Origin: Agrostemma githago
Taxonomy: Eukaryota; Streptophyta; Magnoliopsida; Caryophyllales; Caryophyllaceae
DNA: 64,000 nt
Assembly: GCA_958450325.1 (NCBI GenBank)
Contig: OY288246.1
Span: forward strand, 41,593,619-41,657,618
Direction: 5' to 3'
Under the pieces are notes generated by a model that made no database searches, had not been told where the DNA came from, and saw nothing but the letters and a program-made list of their open reading frames with translations. A program made the position numbers and the translations under genes. The number at the start of each line of letters is the position of its first letter. Within the stretch, counting starts at the first letter, position 1. Below are positions 43,485 to 54,623 of this stretch, piece after piece.

Positions 43485-43904
43485 TTGGTTGAGTATAGCT
43501 TGATAGATGATGACAATAAAGAAGAAGAGAAACTACTTGATTCCCCGCCTCATGAAGAAGAAATCATGCATGAAGAAGAGGTAGAACCACTACCGGTTGG
43601 TGAAAGTATGGTACCTTCTACTCTTAACCTTGAATTTAAACCATTCGACCCCGGTAAGTTAAAGTCAAAATGGTCGGGTCCATTCGAAGTGACTAAGGTG
43701 CAACCATATGGATCAATTGAGATCTCTAGCCCGGAAACCGGTAAATTTATGGTTAATGGACAACGCTTGAAGATTTATCATGCCGGTCACGTTCGTGAGA
43801 CCTTTGCTACCATGAAAGTTGGTGAGCTCCCGTTTGGGAGCGTTGATTCACCCTCTCCTCAAAATGAAGTAGGTTTGGTGGTATCCTTAACAACCACCTT
43901 GTAA
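43485..43904 (+). pseudogene. Athila integrase C-terminus
   Basis: The 139-codon frame ends with the Athila integrase C-terminal domain: DPGKLKSKWSGPFEVTKV, then NGQRLKIYHAG. The first 50 residues are acidic (NKEEEKLLDSPPHEEEIM) and look like the protease-proximal region of Athila pol, so the two parts are probably joined by an internal deletion. The catalytic core is absent. Confidence 0.75.
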
Positions 43905-44154
43905 TTATGTACCATATACTATGTTTTATTAGTTTTGTTAGCTTTGAGCGGATGGATGAACTTGGATTTCATCTTGGAGCATATATTTGGATGATCATCA
44001 AGCCTTTCGAAGAAGTTATGGAGCTAAATCGAAGACCACAAGTATGTTTGTGGAAGAAATTGATAATGTAATGTGAGTCATGTCATTTTTTGCAGCTTTA
44101 GGTGATCATTGAAGAGCCTTAAATTGGCAAGGCGGAAAATTGGAGTGTACAAGA

Positions 44155-44510
44155 CCGCCGGGCGAAACTTCGCCCAGTGAGATATGTGAAGACTTTCCGT
44201 CGGGTGAAACTTTACCCGATCGAATTTCGCTATGCCAGGGGATTAGCTGAATACTTGCCGTCGTGTGAAATTTCACCCAATGAGAATTTGACCGGGCGAA
44301 ATTTCGCCCTGCGAAAAAATCCCAGAATTTGCCAAAACTTCCAGAATTGTCCAGATACCATCGGGCGAAACTTCGCCCGATGAGATTTCACTGGGTGAAA
44401 CTTCACCCGACGGTAAAAAATTGCAGATTGGATTTTCACGAGAAACCCGTCGGGTGAAACTTCACCCGATGGTTCACGACCGGGTGAAACTTCATCCGTC
44501 GACTTGGCCG
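44155..44510. repeat. Palindrome array of CGGGCGAAACTTCGCCCG type
   Basis: About eight hairpin units with core GGGCGAAACTTCGCCC or GGGTGAAACTTCACCC are separated by unrelated spacers. They lie between the end of pol and the env-like pseudogene. A TATA-like TTTATATATA is at about 44649-44660, downstream. The same motif occurs in the LTR of this element at 61145-61400. Confidence 0.8.
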
Positions 44511-44867
44511 GATCACCCATCACCCTTTACTCACTAAAAATTTCAATTCCCTCCTTCCCAAACATACCCACATAACTTTTCCCTCAAATTACAAACACCA
44601 AATATTTTCAATAAACCTTTCAAACTTTACTTTCCCTCCTCAAACACCTTTATATATATCACCATCACCTCACTTCCCTTTTCACCTCATCACACCTCAT
44701 ATCATTAACTCACCATCCTCCATACCCCAACCATATTCATACTTCCATTCCATTCCACTTTGGTGAATATTTTCGGGTTTTGAAGTGGTGAAGCGAAGTT
44801 ATTTCAGAACAATCTTGCAAATCTCATCGTGGAAACAAGGGCAAGACGAGCCGCTTAGAAACAAGGT

Positions 44868-45610
44868 ATGCCTTCAACTTCTAAATCCTCTAAGCCTACT
44901 AATCTACCTCGTCTTAACACTTCGTTATCTCATACCTTCTCTGAAAGGATCTTTCAGAGTACTAGATGGCCTTGTCCACACACAATGACCATCTTGGGTG
45001 TTGTCGACGATATTAAAGAGTTATCGTCACGAATCGGAACTAGTGAACTCCTTATACCCAACGCCATTCCTTAGATTGTGAAGGTCTTGTGACGGTTATA
45101 GCAAACAAATTGGGTAACTCGACCGACCATCTCACCCCGCTAGACAACTCCATTTGGCTTGAAGATGCCTATTTCCCTACTAGGATTTTTCATGTCCCCC
45201 ATCATCGCCTCGTCTATATTAGACGTGGACGTCCTTTAATTATACCCAGCATACACTGAACTACCATCCCCATTCACCACAATTGGGACCTACCTTTAGG
45301 ACCCGGTGAATTTTGACTGACAAAGACTGAGTCGGAAGAAAGGGGAGTTCGGGAGTACGCGCATTATACATTGCCTGAGGGTCGTACAATCTACTACCTT
45401 TGTTAGATTAAGTCAGACTACGTCCTCTCGTTAAAAACCGGTCCGGAGGATTTTTCTTCCAGGCATCTTCCGAGGGTATGTCGTACTATTACGGGTCTCT
45501 CAATGCTTCGTATGCGTCGGATGACTATTCGTACTAGACCCTCTCCCGGAGTCGGTAGGCGGTGTTGTGGGTATTTCTGTGTGGGTTTGGTTGGTGAGTC
45601 TTTATGAGTC
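44868..45610 (+). pseudogene. Athila env-like/ORF1 pseudogene
   Basis: It starts MPSTSKSSKPTNL and carries WPCPHTMTILGVVDDI, resembling the ATHILA ORF-1 family (PF03078) that occupies the env position in Athila elements. The first frame closes at 45074. Similar hydrophilic and aromatic text continues in another frame to about 45610 with several stops. The role of this protein in the family is unproven. No transmembrane segment survives here. Confidence 0.55.
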
Positions 45611-45872
45611 TATAATTGCATGTACTTGGATTGTGTCCGGTTCCTGTCCCTATTGTGCTATTATCATTGTGATTGATTGTTCATTTCTCTAACAAACTTT
45701 TGCAAGTTGTCCCATTGATTGTTGTGGCCGTTGCTGCCTTGGTATTGCTCCCGGTCTTTAGGCGATATGATTATGCCATTGATCACATCTGAATATCCAA
45801 ATCCTTTCATATTTCTCAAATTTTTCCTTTTTGTATTCAATCCGGGCTAGGTGACGTGATTACATCTACGCC

Positions 45873-46636
45873 TAGGGGTGTAAATGAGCCGAGACAGCTC
45901 GCGAGCAGCTCGAGATCGGCTCGGTCAAAGCTTGGTCAAAGCTTGACTCGTGTGAGCTCGGCTGGGGCCTGAGCTTGACTCGGATCATTTATGAGTCAAG
46001 CCGAGCAAGACCTGGCTCGGCTCGAATAGCTCGCGAGCGGCCCAATATTATTTTAAAGCTAGAGTTTCCCTTCCGCTACCTAAATCAAATATACCTATTA
46101 ATCATTTAAAAAAAGAGTAAATCGTAAATTAAATCATAATTTACTCATATTTGTATATTACCTTAAATATTTCCCCGTATATGGTTAGTTTTTACCATAA
46201 TTTACTCATATTACTAAACCAAGTTAACCCTAATTCCCTAAACCATTCAAATCCCGTCAAAAGTCAAATATCCGTTTCAATAATGTATTGATTTAATTTC
46301 CGTTTCATTAGTCAAAAACTCAAATAAGTTGAGCACTTAAGCTCCAGCCTAACCCATCGTGCGAGTCGAGCCCAACACGAGCCCGCGAGTCGAGCTCAAC
46401 TCGAGCCCGCGAGTCGAGCTCAACTCGAGCCCGCGAGTCGAGCTCAACTCGAGCCCGGAGTCGAGCCTTTTCCCGAGCCACGAGTCGAGCTTGAGCCACG
46501 AGTCGAGTTAACGAGCTCGAGCCTTTGTTTTTGAAGCTCGACGAGCTTGAGCTCGAGCCGAGACTCCCCTTTTTCTTTTCGAGCTCGAGCCGAGCAGCCC
46601 CAGGCTCGTGCTCAACTCGACTCGTTTACACCCCTA
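45873..46636. mobile_element. hAT-type MITE
   Basis: Terminal inverted repeats of about 21 bases (TAGGGGTGTAAATGAGCCGAG at the left; TAGGGGTGTAAACGAGTCGAG from the right on the minus strand) bound 764 bases. The flanking 8-base duplication matches at seven of eight positions: TCTACGCC (45865-45872) and CCTACGCC (46637-46644). The size and TIR sequence fit hAT. The interior has a tandem of 24 bases (GAGTCGAGCTCAACTCGAGC...) repeated three to four times at about 46360-46460. No coding capacity. Confidence 0.85.
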
Positions 46637-46644
46637 CCTACGCC

Positions 46645-48588
46645 CATTTTTCACCGCTTTCTTTTAATTTATTTTATTTTATTTCATTTTATTTCATTTT
46701 CTTACCCACTTAGTTAGGGTCAAGGTGACGTAATTACACCTAGGCCCTCCACCCTTTTGTCTTTTATTTTTTCTTTTTCTTTTTCAAAAAATAAATTTCG
46801 AAAATCTCAAAAACATTTGAAAAATTATAAAAATCCAAAAAAAAAATCTTATTTTTCTTTTTCCGTCTTTTTTTATCTTTCCCCTACTTGTTCATTGAGG
46901 ACAATGCACAGTTTTAGTGTAGGGGGAGGGATCTACTATCCTTTCTTTCCTTTCCTTTTCATTTTTCTTTTAATAAATCAAAAACCCTAAAAAGATTTTA
47001 TTTTTCTTTTCATTTTAGTTTTCATTTTAGTGTCCCTCGTATTGCTTTGCTCTCTCCTTTCTCACAGGTATGTCACCCACCTAATAGCATATGGACATAC
47101 GGTAGCAAAATTGAAGACCAATCGATAATATCTTCTACCTTTGTTTGTTTCCCTTCTCTTATTTACATGGGAGTATGAGTTTGTATGCTGTTTGGAGGTT
47201 CACTTGATGAACATTTTGGAATTGGTGGTTGTGGTTGTGTTGACTATTGAAGGAGATCAGAGTGCTGGGCTTTACTTGTTTATTTGCTCTTTTGTGTCCT
47301 TTTTCATTTTTGTATAGTATGTCTAGGTAAAGGTTTTCAAAAACCCGATTTTGAGTTATTGTCGAGTGTTACTACTTCCTCGTTAGGAACCCATTTTTTA
47401 TTTTTGGACATTGTTCTAGTAGGATGACTTCGAACCAATGATTACATTGAATTTTTACCATGAGCTCGTCTATTCTACTAGGAGTCTACATCGGAATTTG
47501 CCTTTGACCACTTTGATCACCCATGGAGTGGTAAGGCATTGGTTACCGTTTCCAGTTCTCTTAGGTTACCTTACTTGAGAAGCCACCTTTTAGTCTAAAT
47601 TTCCATCTTTTTGTGGGTTTGGAGGGGATCCATACCCGACTAACCTATTTACCTACCATTCATACATTTCCACAAAATAAGTTTGCAAAAAAAGCATTGT
47701 TTGGCCATGAATCTCAAATGCATCATTTAGCCAAATATGGGCTATCCAAAGCAAAAGGGGAGAAAAATGAAGAAGAGCTTCTTATCAAAAAAGAGAAAAA
47801 ACAAAAGCCCTCAAACGAAATAAAAAAGGGAAAGGAAAGAAAAACCAAAAGAAAATCAAATCTCGAAAAACATTATTCCCAAACCCAAATAAACCCTCGA
47901 TTGACTTATTGCCATGAAGTGCCTACTAGAGGACCGAGTCCCGAGGAAGGAAGATAGCGGTGATTAGTCGATCCTTACCATTTCGCAAACACTTGTTCAC
48001 TTTTTGTTTGGGCTAATTGGCTCTCTCGTGTTTAGGACGACCCTCTAGGATAAGCTTAGGAGACGGGATAACACTTACCTCTAGTGCTTAATAACTCCAT
48101 GGTTCACTCCAATCCACTCCATTTATCGTCCCGTTGTAAGCATTTTAGTTGACTAAAAGGACCTTGGAAAATTTTCAATGTTTTCATTGTTTGGTTGTCA
48201 TCCTATTAAAATTTTGTCCATGTCTACTTGAGTAGCTAGCTTGGTGGTGTTCTCACTTGTCTCAAACTTGGAACCAGTGCTTTCCCCGCCGTTTTGATGA
48301 GGGATTCGGTGATTTATTTTCTTCTTTGGATGCAACTATCTTCGTGTGTGTGTTTCTTTTGTTTTATGTTCTTTTGTTTTAGTTGCATCCGCAATTTTGA
48401 GCAGGACCCGACTTGCCATGCATTGAAGTACCTTACCTCATAGGTATTCCAATGTGGGTTGAAGGGACGGAGCGGACCTGTTAATTGCCTCGTGACGGCT
48501 TAACGTAGTCTAGCCTAGAAGTAGTATTAGTTAGTTTCTTTTTGGGTCTTTGCTCGAGGACGAGCAACGGTTTAGTGTGTGCGAATTG
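46645..48588 (+). other. Athila 3' untranslated region and polypurine tract
   Basis: About 1.9 kb without a convincing gene: T-rich and A-rich runs, and a lysine-rich open frame at 47613-47957 produced by an A-rich stretch. It ends with CTCGAGGACGAGCAAC and GGTTTAGTGTGTGCGAAT (about 48554-48588). This is a degenerate version of the block that precedes Athila 3' LTRs. Confidence 0.6.
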
Positions 48589-48956
48589 ATGTGTGTCAAA
48601 ATTGGACCATTTTTCCACCCATGTAAACTCGTTTTTCTATCGCTTTTGTGAGATTGGTGTGCGATTATTGCCTTTTTTGAGTCTTTCTCACTCTACCGAG
48701 CTCTCTTGTGCATTTTACGTGTTTTTGGGTAGTTTTCCTATTATTTTGATAGGAATCCATTGTCCAAGAGCATGTTCGAGCTTAAATGGGCATAAGAGAG
48801 TAGAATATCGTCCCAAAGCATGAATAAAGTCCAAAGCTCAAACCCAAGAGGTGAAATCTTGAGCAAAAGGGAAAAATTATAGTCCATTGAGCATCTTCAC
48901 CGGAGAGGTCGAACTTCAAATGAATATATCTATATTTCTAGACCTCGGATTGAAGC
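48589..48956 (+). repeat. Athila LTR, first part
   Basis: It starts TGATGTGTGTCAAAATTGG after the polypurine tract. It is cut at 48956 by the Retand-like element, whose target duplication GAAGC (48952-48956 and 61043-61047) allows exact rejoining to 61048. Confidence 0.8.
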
Positions 48957-49624
48957 TGTTCCGGTTATTGGAAACAATTAACCCGACGTGTAATTCGGGT
49001 TCGTATCGTTCAACGTTGCTTTGAATGTCAATCGATCAATCTTAATTGACCCTCCTTCCTCCTACTCCCTCAGTCGGACCTTCCCGGCGGAATGGGCTGG
49101 CTCCCTGCACACAGAACGCACAGGGCCTCGGAGGTTGTCCGAGGAAACCCTCTCCGATGCCTAAGTTAGTCCGTGAATGCTTTAAGAAACCTAGCTCGAG
49201 AGGAACTAGGTGGCGATTTATGAGTAAGAGTTCTAGAGAGAGAAAATCCAACCCTTTTCTTGTGGGAAATGGAAGAGTATTTATACCTTCCCACAAGAGA
49301 GGGAAGTAGAAGGAGAATGGGTGGATAAGGAGGTGACAAGTGGCGTCTTCTCATCCACCCACTCTCAATTACCTTAGGCAAAATGACGAGAAGGCCCCTG
49401 GGGGTCCCTGCTCCGCCTGCAGAGATTTCCCCATGGGGTAGGCAGGTTTGAGTTGTGAGAGCTAGGCTCCAGCAGGCTGCGTCACCCTGCTGGCCCGGCG
49501 GTCAGCTGTTTTCCTTAGTAGTTCTTTATTTTGATTGTTTGTCGGGTCGGTTTCTGGGCTTTCTAGGCAATCTTATGGGAGCCTGCCTAGCAGGCTGTTA
49601 GTGTCAGGCTGCCGACCCCAATCA
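48957..49624 (-). repeat. 3' LTR of the Retand-like element
   Basis: The plus-strand text starts TGTTCCGGTTATTGGAAACA and ends CGACCCCAATCA. A TATA box (minus strand GTATAAATAC) is at 49277-49286. The block upstream of it on the minus strand carries CAGCAGGCTG / CCCTGCTGG inverted motifs (about 49470-49500). The neighbouring purine tract is poor: the minus strand reads GCGAGGGCCAAT before the LTR. Confidence 0.9.
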
Positions 49625-49905
49625 ATTGGCCCTCGCAAGCAGGAGGGGAGCAAGGCTTCCTTCCGGCTGGCGACTTTTACTTAGATGGAGGGAGATTGAC
49701 TTATTTCCACTTTTACTGCTGCATTTAATGCTTTGTACCTTCCCGAGGAATGATGCTCAGTTGTGTCAGGTATGCAAAGAGTTGAAGGGTTTCTTGCAAT
49801 GATTACCCTTTTTGCTCGACGGATTTTCGGGAAACGTGAAGACTTCGTGATTGGTGGCTTTCCCTTCCAGGGTGGTTGGGATGCCAATTAATGTTGCGTT
49901 TCACA

Positions 49906-49917
49906 TGTATAAATTCC
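49906..49917 (+). promoter_or_regulatory. TATA box of the first antisense unit
   Basis: TGTATAAATTCC, about 65-70 bases upstream of the ATG at 49979. Confidence 0.5.
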
Positions 49918-49978
49918 AGCTTTTCTCGCCATTTTTGTTTAACTCACCCTCAATCCTTCCACTTCTCTCTGTTGAATT

Positions 49979-50563
49979 ATGGTTTGGATCAAAAAGTCCA
50001 TTACTCGCCATGGAGTTCGTACAGTCACCTTTCTTTTCAAAGGATTTTGGAGACTCCGGTATGCTCGGGCGGCTCACCGGGCCATCTGCCGCAGCCGTCG
50101 TTCACGGCCACACCCTCGTCGGAGTGGTCGGAAAGCTTCCATCAGGGCGGGCAAGCGCCCTAAGAGATCTTCGCCTCCTGCTGCTTCCAGATTTAGGCGC
50201 TGTCCTCAGGGAGGTGGGTGCTTTGATCGGGGTTGTCACGAATGTTTCCCGTGGCTGCACCCCGAACAATTTGACCCCGACTGCTCTGATGCGGATTCTT
50301 CCCTGGGGTCAGGCCCCTCTTCTCCTCTGAAGAGAACAGGTTGTCGTACTTGTGATGAATCTCAGGCTGTACCCTATGGCAGGGATTGGGATGACAGTAG
50401 CCGAGACTCCGAAGACAGTGAGGGTCTAGGCTGTTTGAGCGACAGGGATGAGGATAGACTCCCTGATGACCCTTTCAAGGACTCCCCAGACTGGAATTGG
50501 GGATCGGACTTCGGGGGTCAGAGTAGCCCTGGAGACCATTCACCAGATTTAGATGATGATTAG
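49979..50563 (+). CDS. Antisense ORF 1 of the Retand-like element, unknown protein
   Basis: The intact 194-codon frame opposes gag-pol. Residues 1-80 are strongly basic (RRSRPHPRRSGRK, RAGKRPKRSS). A Cys/His patch follows (CFDRGCHECFPWLH, near residues 81-94), then CRTCDE. The last 60 residues are acidic and Ser/Asp-rich, ending DHSPDLDDD. I recognise no family. A basic half plus an acidic tail and a possible metal site could suit nucleic-acid binding, but this is speculation. A TATA box precedes it at a suitable distance. A second frame (49851-50330) overlaps it and I consider that the shadow. The intact frame in an element with a broken gag is notable. Confidence 0.45.
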   Translation: MVWIKKSITRHGVRTVTFLFKGFWRLRYARAAHRAICRSRRSRPHPRRSGRKASIRAGKRPKRSSPPAASRFRRCPQGGGCFDRGCHECFPWLHPEQFDPDCSDADSSLGSGPSSPLKRTGCRTCDESQAVPYGRDWDDSSRDSEDSEGLGCLSDRDEDRLPDDPFKDSPDWNWGSDFGGQSSPGDHSPDLDDD

Positions 50564-51106
50564 GCCTGCTTAGCAAAGCATAGGTGCGCCGAGCCGGAAA
50601 CTTAGGCTCTTATGTATTTTCTTATGTATTTTTTTACTTGCCTGGCATGATATGTAACCTGCCCATTTTCCATTAAGGCTAATGAAGAAATCCGAGCGAC
50701 TTGGCTATTCTCTTTGTTTCTTTTTTTTTGCGGGGATGACGTTGCCAGTCGACTATTCCTCTGACACTTTTTGCCTTTTCGAGGCCCTTCTTGGGAAAGG
50801 GTGAGCAGCTTGTGTTCAGCGCGTGACACGTGGGGCAGGTTATTGGGGACGTCTTGTCAGAGAGGTGGCCCTTTAGGCTTCCTGGGCTTTATATAAGCCC
50901 CTCTCCTCTTTCATTTTCTTCTTTTACACTTTTCAAAATTCGTAACTTCTCTCATTATCCCAAATCGTCCTCGTTGCTGAGAACTTTGTGAGATCAAGAA
51001 GTGTCTACTGTCACATTTTCCGGCGACGACCGACATTCTAGGTTAGAATCTTTCTATGAATCTTCGTCCTCTTTCTCTTTCATCGGTACTTTTCTTCATA
51101 CACAGT
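50564..51106 (+). other. Spacer between the antisense units, with second promoter
   Basis: It contains the 3' trailer of antisense ORF 1, then CTTTATATAAGCCCC (TATA box 50887-50896) followed by a CT-rich leader. A possible leader intron runs 51042-51105 (donor CTAG/GTTAGA, acceptor ACACAG), placing the ATG at 51107 just after the junction. Confidence 0.5.
50887..50896 (+). promoter_or_regulatory. TATA box of the second antisense unit
   Basis: TTTATATAAG inside GGGCTTTATATAAGCCC, itself a palindrome, about 210 bases upstream of the ATG at 51107. Confidence 0.55.
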
Positions 51107-53453
51107 ATGTCCCGAGTCCGCGCTTTTTCTTTTGGTTCTTTACTTGGGAGGAATGAAGGTGGAGACAGGGATAGGCACGATTTAGCCTCCTCTTCTGGGG
51201 TTGGACCCAGAGAAGAGGAGGATCTTGACAGGGGGGAGGGCGCTGAATCACCTGAACCCGCTCCCTTTGACGTTGTTGACTCTGATAATGAGGCTCTGGA
51301 AGTAGACCCTTCCAGGATTGCCGACCCCTCATCCGTAGGGAGAGGGGGAAAACTTACTATTTGGATAAGAAGAAATACTTAGTTCCCTTAAAGACCTACC
51401 CCGAGGCCAAGAATAGGGACTTGATCCTAGAAAGCAATGCTGCCGAGGAAATTGAAAAGTTCTATAATTTTGGGGAAGGGTACACTGTCGTAGTCCCGGG
51501 GAAAAAGGACACGATATGCTGCCCCCCGGAGGGTTGTGTGGCTGTTTATCACAAGGCTTTAGAATTCGGCCTGCGATTCCCTCTTCATCCCTTCCTGGAG
51601 GAGACCTTCAAGAGGATGAATGTTGCTATAGCTCAGCTGACTACCACAGCTATTAGGTCCTTGATAGCTTACACTTGGACCTGTCTTTTCCATGGCGAGG
51701 GTCCTTCCATTGATGCCCTTCGCTTCATGGTTGGTCTTCAAATGGTATCCTCGTCAGGGGGGGACGGTTCCCCTGGTTATTGGTCCCTGCAGAGACAGAA
51801 GAAGTACGCCCTGATCTGGCCGGCTATGAGCAGCCTGAAAGACTGGAAAAATAATTTCTTGTACGTACATAGCGCGTCAGGGTGGAGGATTCCTAGGCAT
51901 TTTAGGAACCATGTTCACACCCGTATGGAAACTCGCGAAGAGTACCACCCAGGCATCGGGGGGAAGGCCCTGGAGGTTAAGCTGAGTCCAAAGGAGGAGA
52001 TTTTAATCAAGAAGTTTGAAATTGTTGCGGATAAATCCGGTGTCTTTGGCCCTGCTTTCTGGCTCCCTCATGCGGAGCTTATAACCACAGACGAGTATTT
52101 GCTTCCCTTGGACCTAATCACTAGCCGTGAAGGTAGTTCTGGGGGGCTTTTGCTGGCCCGATTTTTCTGAGATTTCTTATTCCTTTGCTTTTTAACTGAC
52201 TGCCTTTTTTTTCTCTTGCAGACTTTGTTTCTCTCCGTTGGACAAGGAGGCAAGTTAAGAGGTTAGGTTTGAGTGAGGAGTTTGTCGTCCTTTCCAAGCG
52301 TCCCTCCCTCCCTTCAAATTTCAAGAAAGGGGAGAAAAGCTTGATGAAGCTTGTAAAGAATTTCGCTGCTGGTAGGAGGCTGCCTCTCCCTCCCCGACTG
52401 TCGTCAGCAAAGCCGACGACTCCCTCCCCCAGTATTCATGAAGGGGAGGCTGAGGTCACCTCAGGGGCCACCCCCTTCCCTGGTCAGAAGCAGGGCGTCT
52501 CTCCAGCTGGGCCCCGAACTTCCCAGGGGTCGCACCCTGTGAATTCAGAGGGGACTGGGGAGAGTGCCCCTTTGGAGCCGAGAAAGAAGAGGGGTAGGGA
52601 GCCCTCAGAGGCTGATGTGGTGGATTTGGAGGCGGATGTTGCTTCCCCTGAAGCAAAGCGCCCTACACGTGAACTTCCGAGCATTCCCTTTCCAGAGGAG
52701 AACGCCGAGTTTCATTATACCGTTGGTGATAGTGTGGACGTATCGGGCCTACTTTTCGACTCTGGCGTCGTCTTGGCTGACCGCCTTACCAAGTTCGTGA
52801 CTTCAACTTCTCACCAGGTGCTCCAATATATCCAGCGTACCTCCAAGGTTTTGCTGGCGTCTGCCGAGCTGGCGGCTCTCAGCCGTCTGAATGATGAAGA
52901 ATTGACCCTCACACCAGGGGCTCCTCCTCCTGACCGCCTGGCAATGATGGAGAGGGACATAACTTTGATAAACAACTTAAAAGAGAAGCTGGCGAGGCAG
53001 GAGGGTGAGCTGGAGGAGGCAAAGGACCAGGCTGGTCAATGGAAACTTCAGGGAGAGAGAGCTATGAGGGAAGTAGCCAAGCTGGAAGCTGATCTGAAGG
53101 AGAGCCGTTTGTCAATGGAGCAGGCTACCCTTTCTCTGGCTGAGATGGGGCACCTAAAAGGAAAAGTAGCTGATTTGGAGGAGCAACTGTCCAGAGCTGA
53201 CTCGGCCTTTGAGCAGGCCAAGGGAGAGTGGAAGAAAGAAAAAGAGGCCCTTGCGGAGGAGACCGAGGCTGCGGTGGATGCAAGCTTTGTGAGTGGTGCC
53301 AACTCTTCCCTGGAGTTGGTGATGGAGGTTATTGGGGAAATGTTCCTTGCGTTTGATGAAGAGGCTTTCCGGAGTCTCTACTCTGCTAAGAATGAGGCTC
53401 GGGCGGCCAGACCACCTGAGGCAGCTGCCGGCCCAAGCCAGGATGCTCCATGA
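51107..53453 (+). pseudogene. Antisense ORF 2 of the Retand-like element, PF04195-like, spliced
   Basis: Exon 1 runs 51107-52132. It starts MSRVRAFSFG, has an acidic stretch, then a domain resembling PF04195 (putative gypsy-type transposon protein): VAVYHKALEFGLRFPLHPFL, IAQLTTTAIRSLIAY and WKNNFLYVHSASGWRIP. A GT-AG intron of 89 bases (52133-52221) is spliced in phase 1 and joins to FVSLRW, in frame. Exon 2 runs 52222-53453, with a Pro/Ser-rich linker and a long coiled coil (LKEKLARQEGELEEAKDQ, then LEADLKESRLSMEQ). A frame change in a G-run at about 51343-51348 is the only break seen. It may be real or a sequencing error. The function in the element is unknown. Its 3' end converges with pol across the tandem array. 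Confidence 0.75.
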
Positions 53454-53632
53454 TGCTTATCCTTTCTTGTAATAGCCTTACTCTCTGCGCTGAGCCTTTG
53501 TTATGGCCAGCTGTCTGTAATATCTATTCTTCCGGATCTTTGCCTTAGTTGTTTTGTAAAAACTTTCTACCCTTTATGGGTTTTGTTATGGAATGCCTTT
53601 CCTTTGTTTTAGTCTGCTTCTTTTACGTTTTT

Positions 53633-54365
53633 TATACAAGGTTGGGGGAATTGCCCTCAGCCCTTGTTAGCCGTGCGCAGCCTGGCCTGTCCCTGGCCTC
53701 TGCTCGGAGTCCGGGGGCCTGCCCCCTGCCTGCCCAGAGATAGGCAGGGAAGGTTTTTACGTTTTTATATACAAGGTTGGGGGGAATTTCCCCCAGTCCT
53801 TGTCAATTGTGCGTAGCCTGGCCTGTCCCTGGCCTCTGCTCGGAGTCCACAGGGCTTGCTCCCTGCCTGCCCAGAGGTAGGCAGGGAGGGCTTTTGCGTT
53901 TTTTATACAAGGTTGGGGGAATTGCCCCCAGTCCTTGTCAGTTGTGCGTAGCCTGGCCTGTCCCTGGCCTCTGCTTGGAGTCCAGGGGGCTTGCTCCCTG
54001 CCTGCCCAGAGGTAGGCAAGGAGGGCTTTTGCGTTTTTTATACAAGGTTGGGGGAATTGCCCCCAGTCCTTGTCAGTTGTGCGTAGCCTGGCCTGTCCCT
54101 GGCCTCTGCTCGGAGTCCAGGGGGCTTGCTCCCTGCCTACCCAGAGGTAGGCAGGGAGGGCTTTTGCGTTTTTTATACAAGGTTGGGAGAATTGCCCCCA
54201 GTCCTTGTCAGTTGTGCGTAGCCTGGCCTGTCCCTGGCCTTTGCTTGGAGTCCAGGGGGCTTGCTCCCCGCCTGCCCAGAGGTAGGCAGGGAGGGCTTTT
54301 GCGTTTTTTTATACAAGGTTGGGGGAATTGCCCCCAGTCCTTGTCTGTTGTGCGTGGCCTGCGTC
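53633..54365. repeat. 135-bp tandem repeat array, five to six units
   Basis: Units begin TATACAAGGTTGGGGGAATT at 53633, 53768, 53904, 54039, 54174 and 54310 (135 or 136 bases apart). The last unit is partial. They lie between the two converging coding regions. The 243-codon open frame across it is a by-product. Retand of Silene is described as carrying an amplified tandem repeat, so this is a family trait. Confidence 0.9.
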
Positions 54366-54623
54366 CATCCTGCTTGGGGATAGGCAGCGGTTTCAAAAAT
54401 TTTCTTGGGGTGTCCCTTTTTCTTTGTTCTGGCAACTGGGGGCCTCCCCCTATTGCCCCCTGCTCGTTTGTGTGTGTGAGCGCAAGCTTATACAGGCAAC
54501 GAGTATGAATTCTTGAGTGTTATAGAAATTTTGTTAAAACATAAGATTGGTCGGAGTCGTCGACATTTCTTTTTTTATCGTCCTCCGCCAGTATTCTTTC
54601 TATAGACGTGATTTCCTTAAGAC

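Noticed and set aside
44155..44510. Regularly spaced palindromes that look like a CRISPR array
   Set aside because: The units vary in sequence, the spacing is irregular, and the context is a plant Athila element. It is a palindrome array, not CRISPR.
47613..47957. Lysine-rich frame of 114 codons
   Set aside because: It arises from an A-rich part of the Athila 3' region and has no recognisable domain or conserved start context.
49042..49381. Frames on both strands repeated at 60460-60799
   Set aside because: They lie in the two LTR copies of the Retand-like element, which have no coding role.
53777..54508. Open frame of 243 codons on the plus strand
   Set aside because: It is the translation of the 135-bp tandem array. 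The repeat length is close to a multiple of three, which keeps the frame open without coding meaning.
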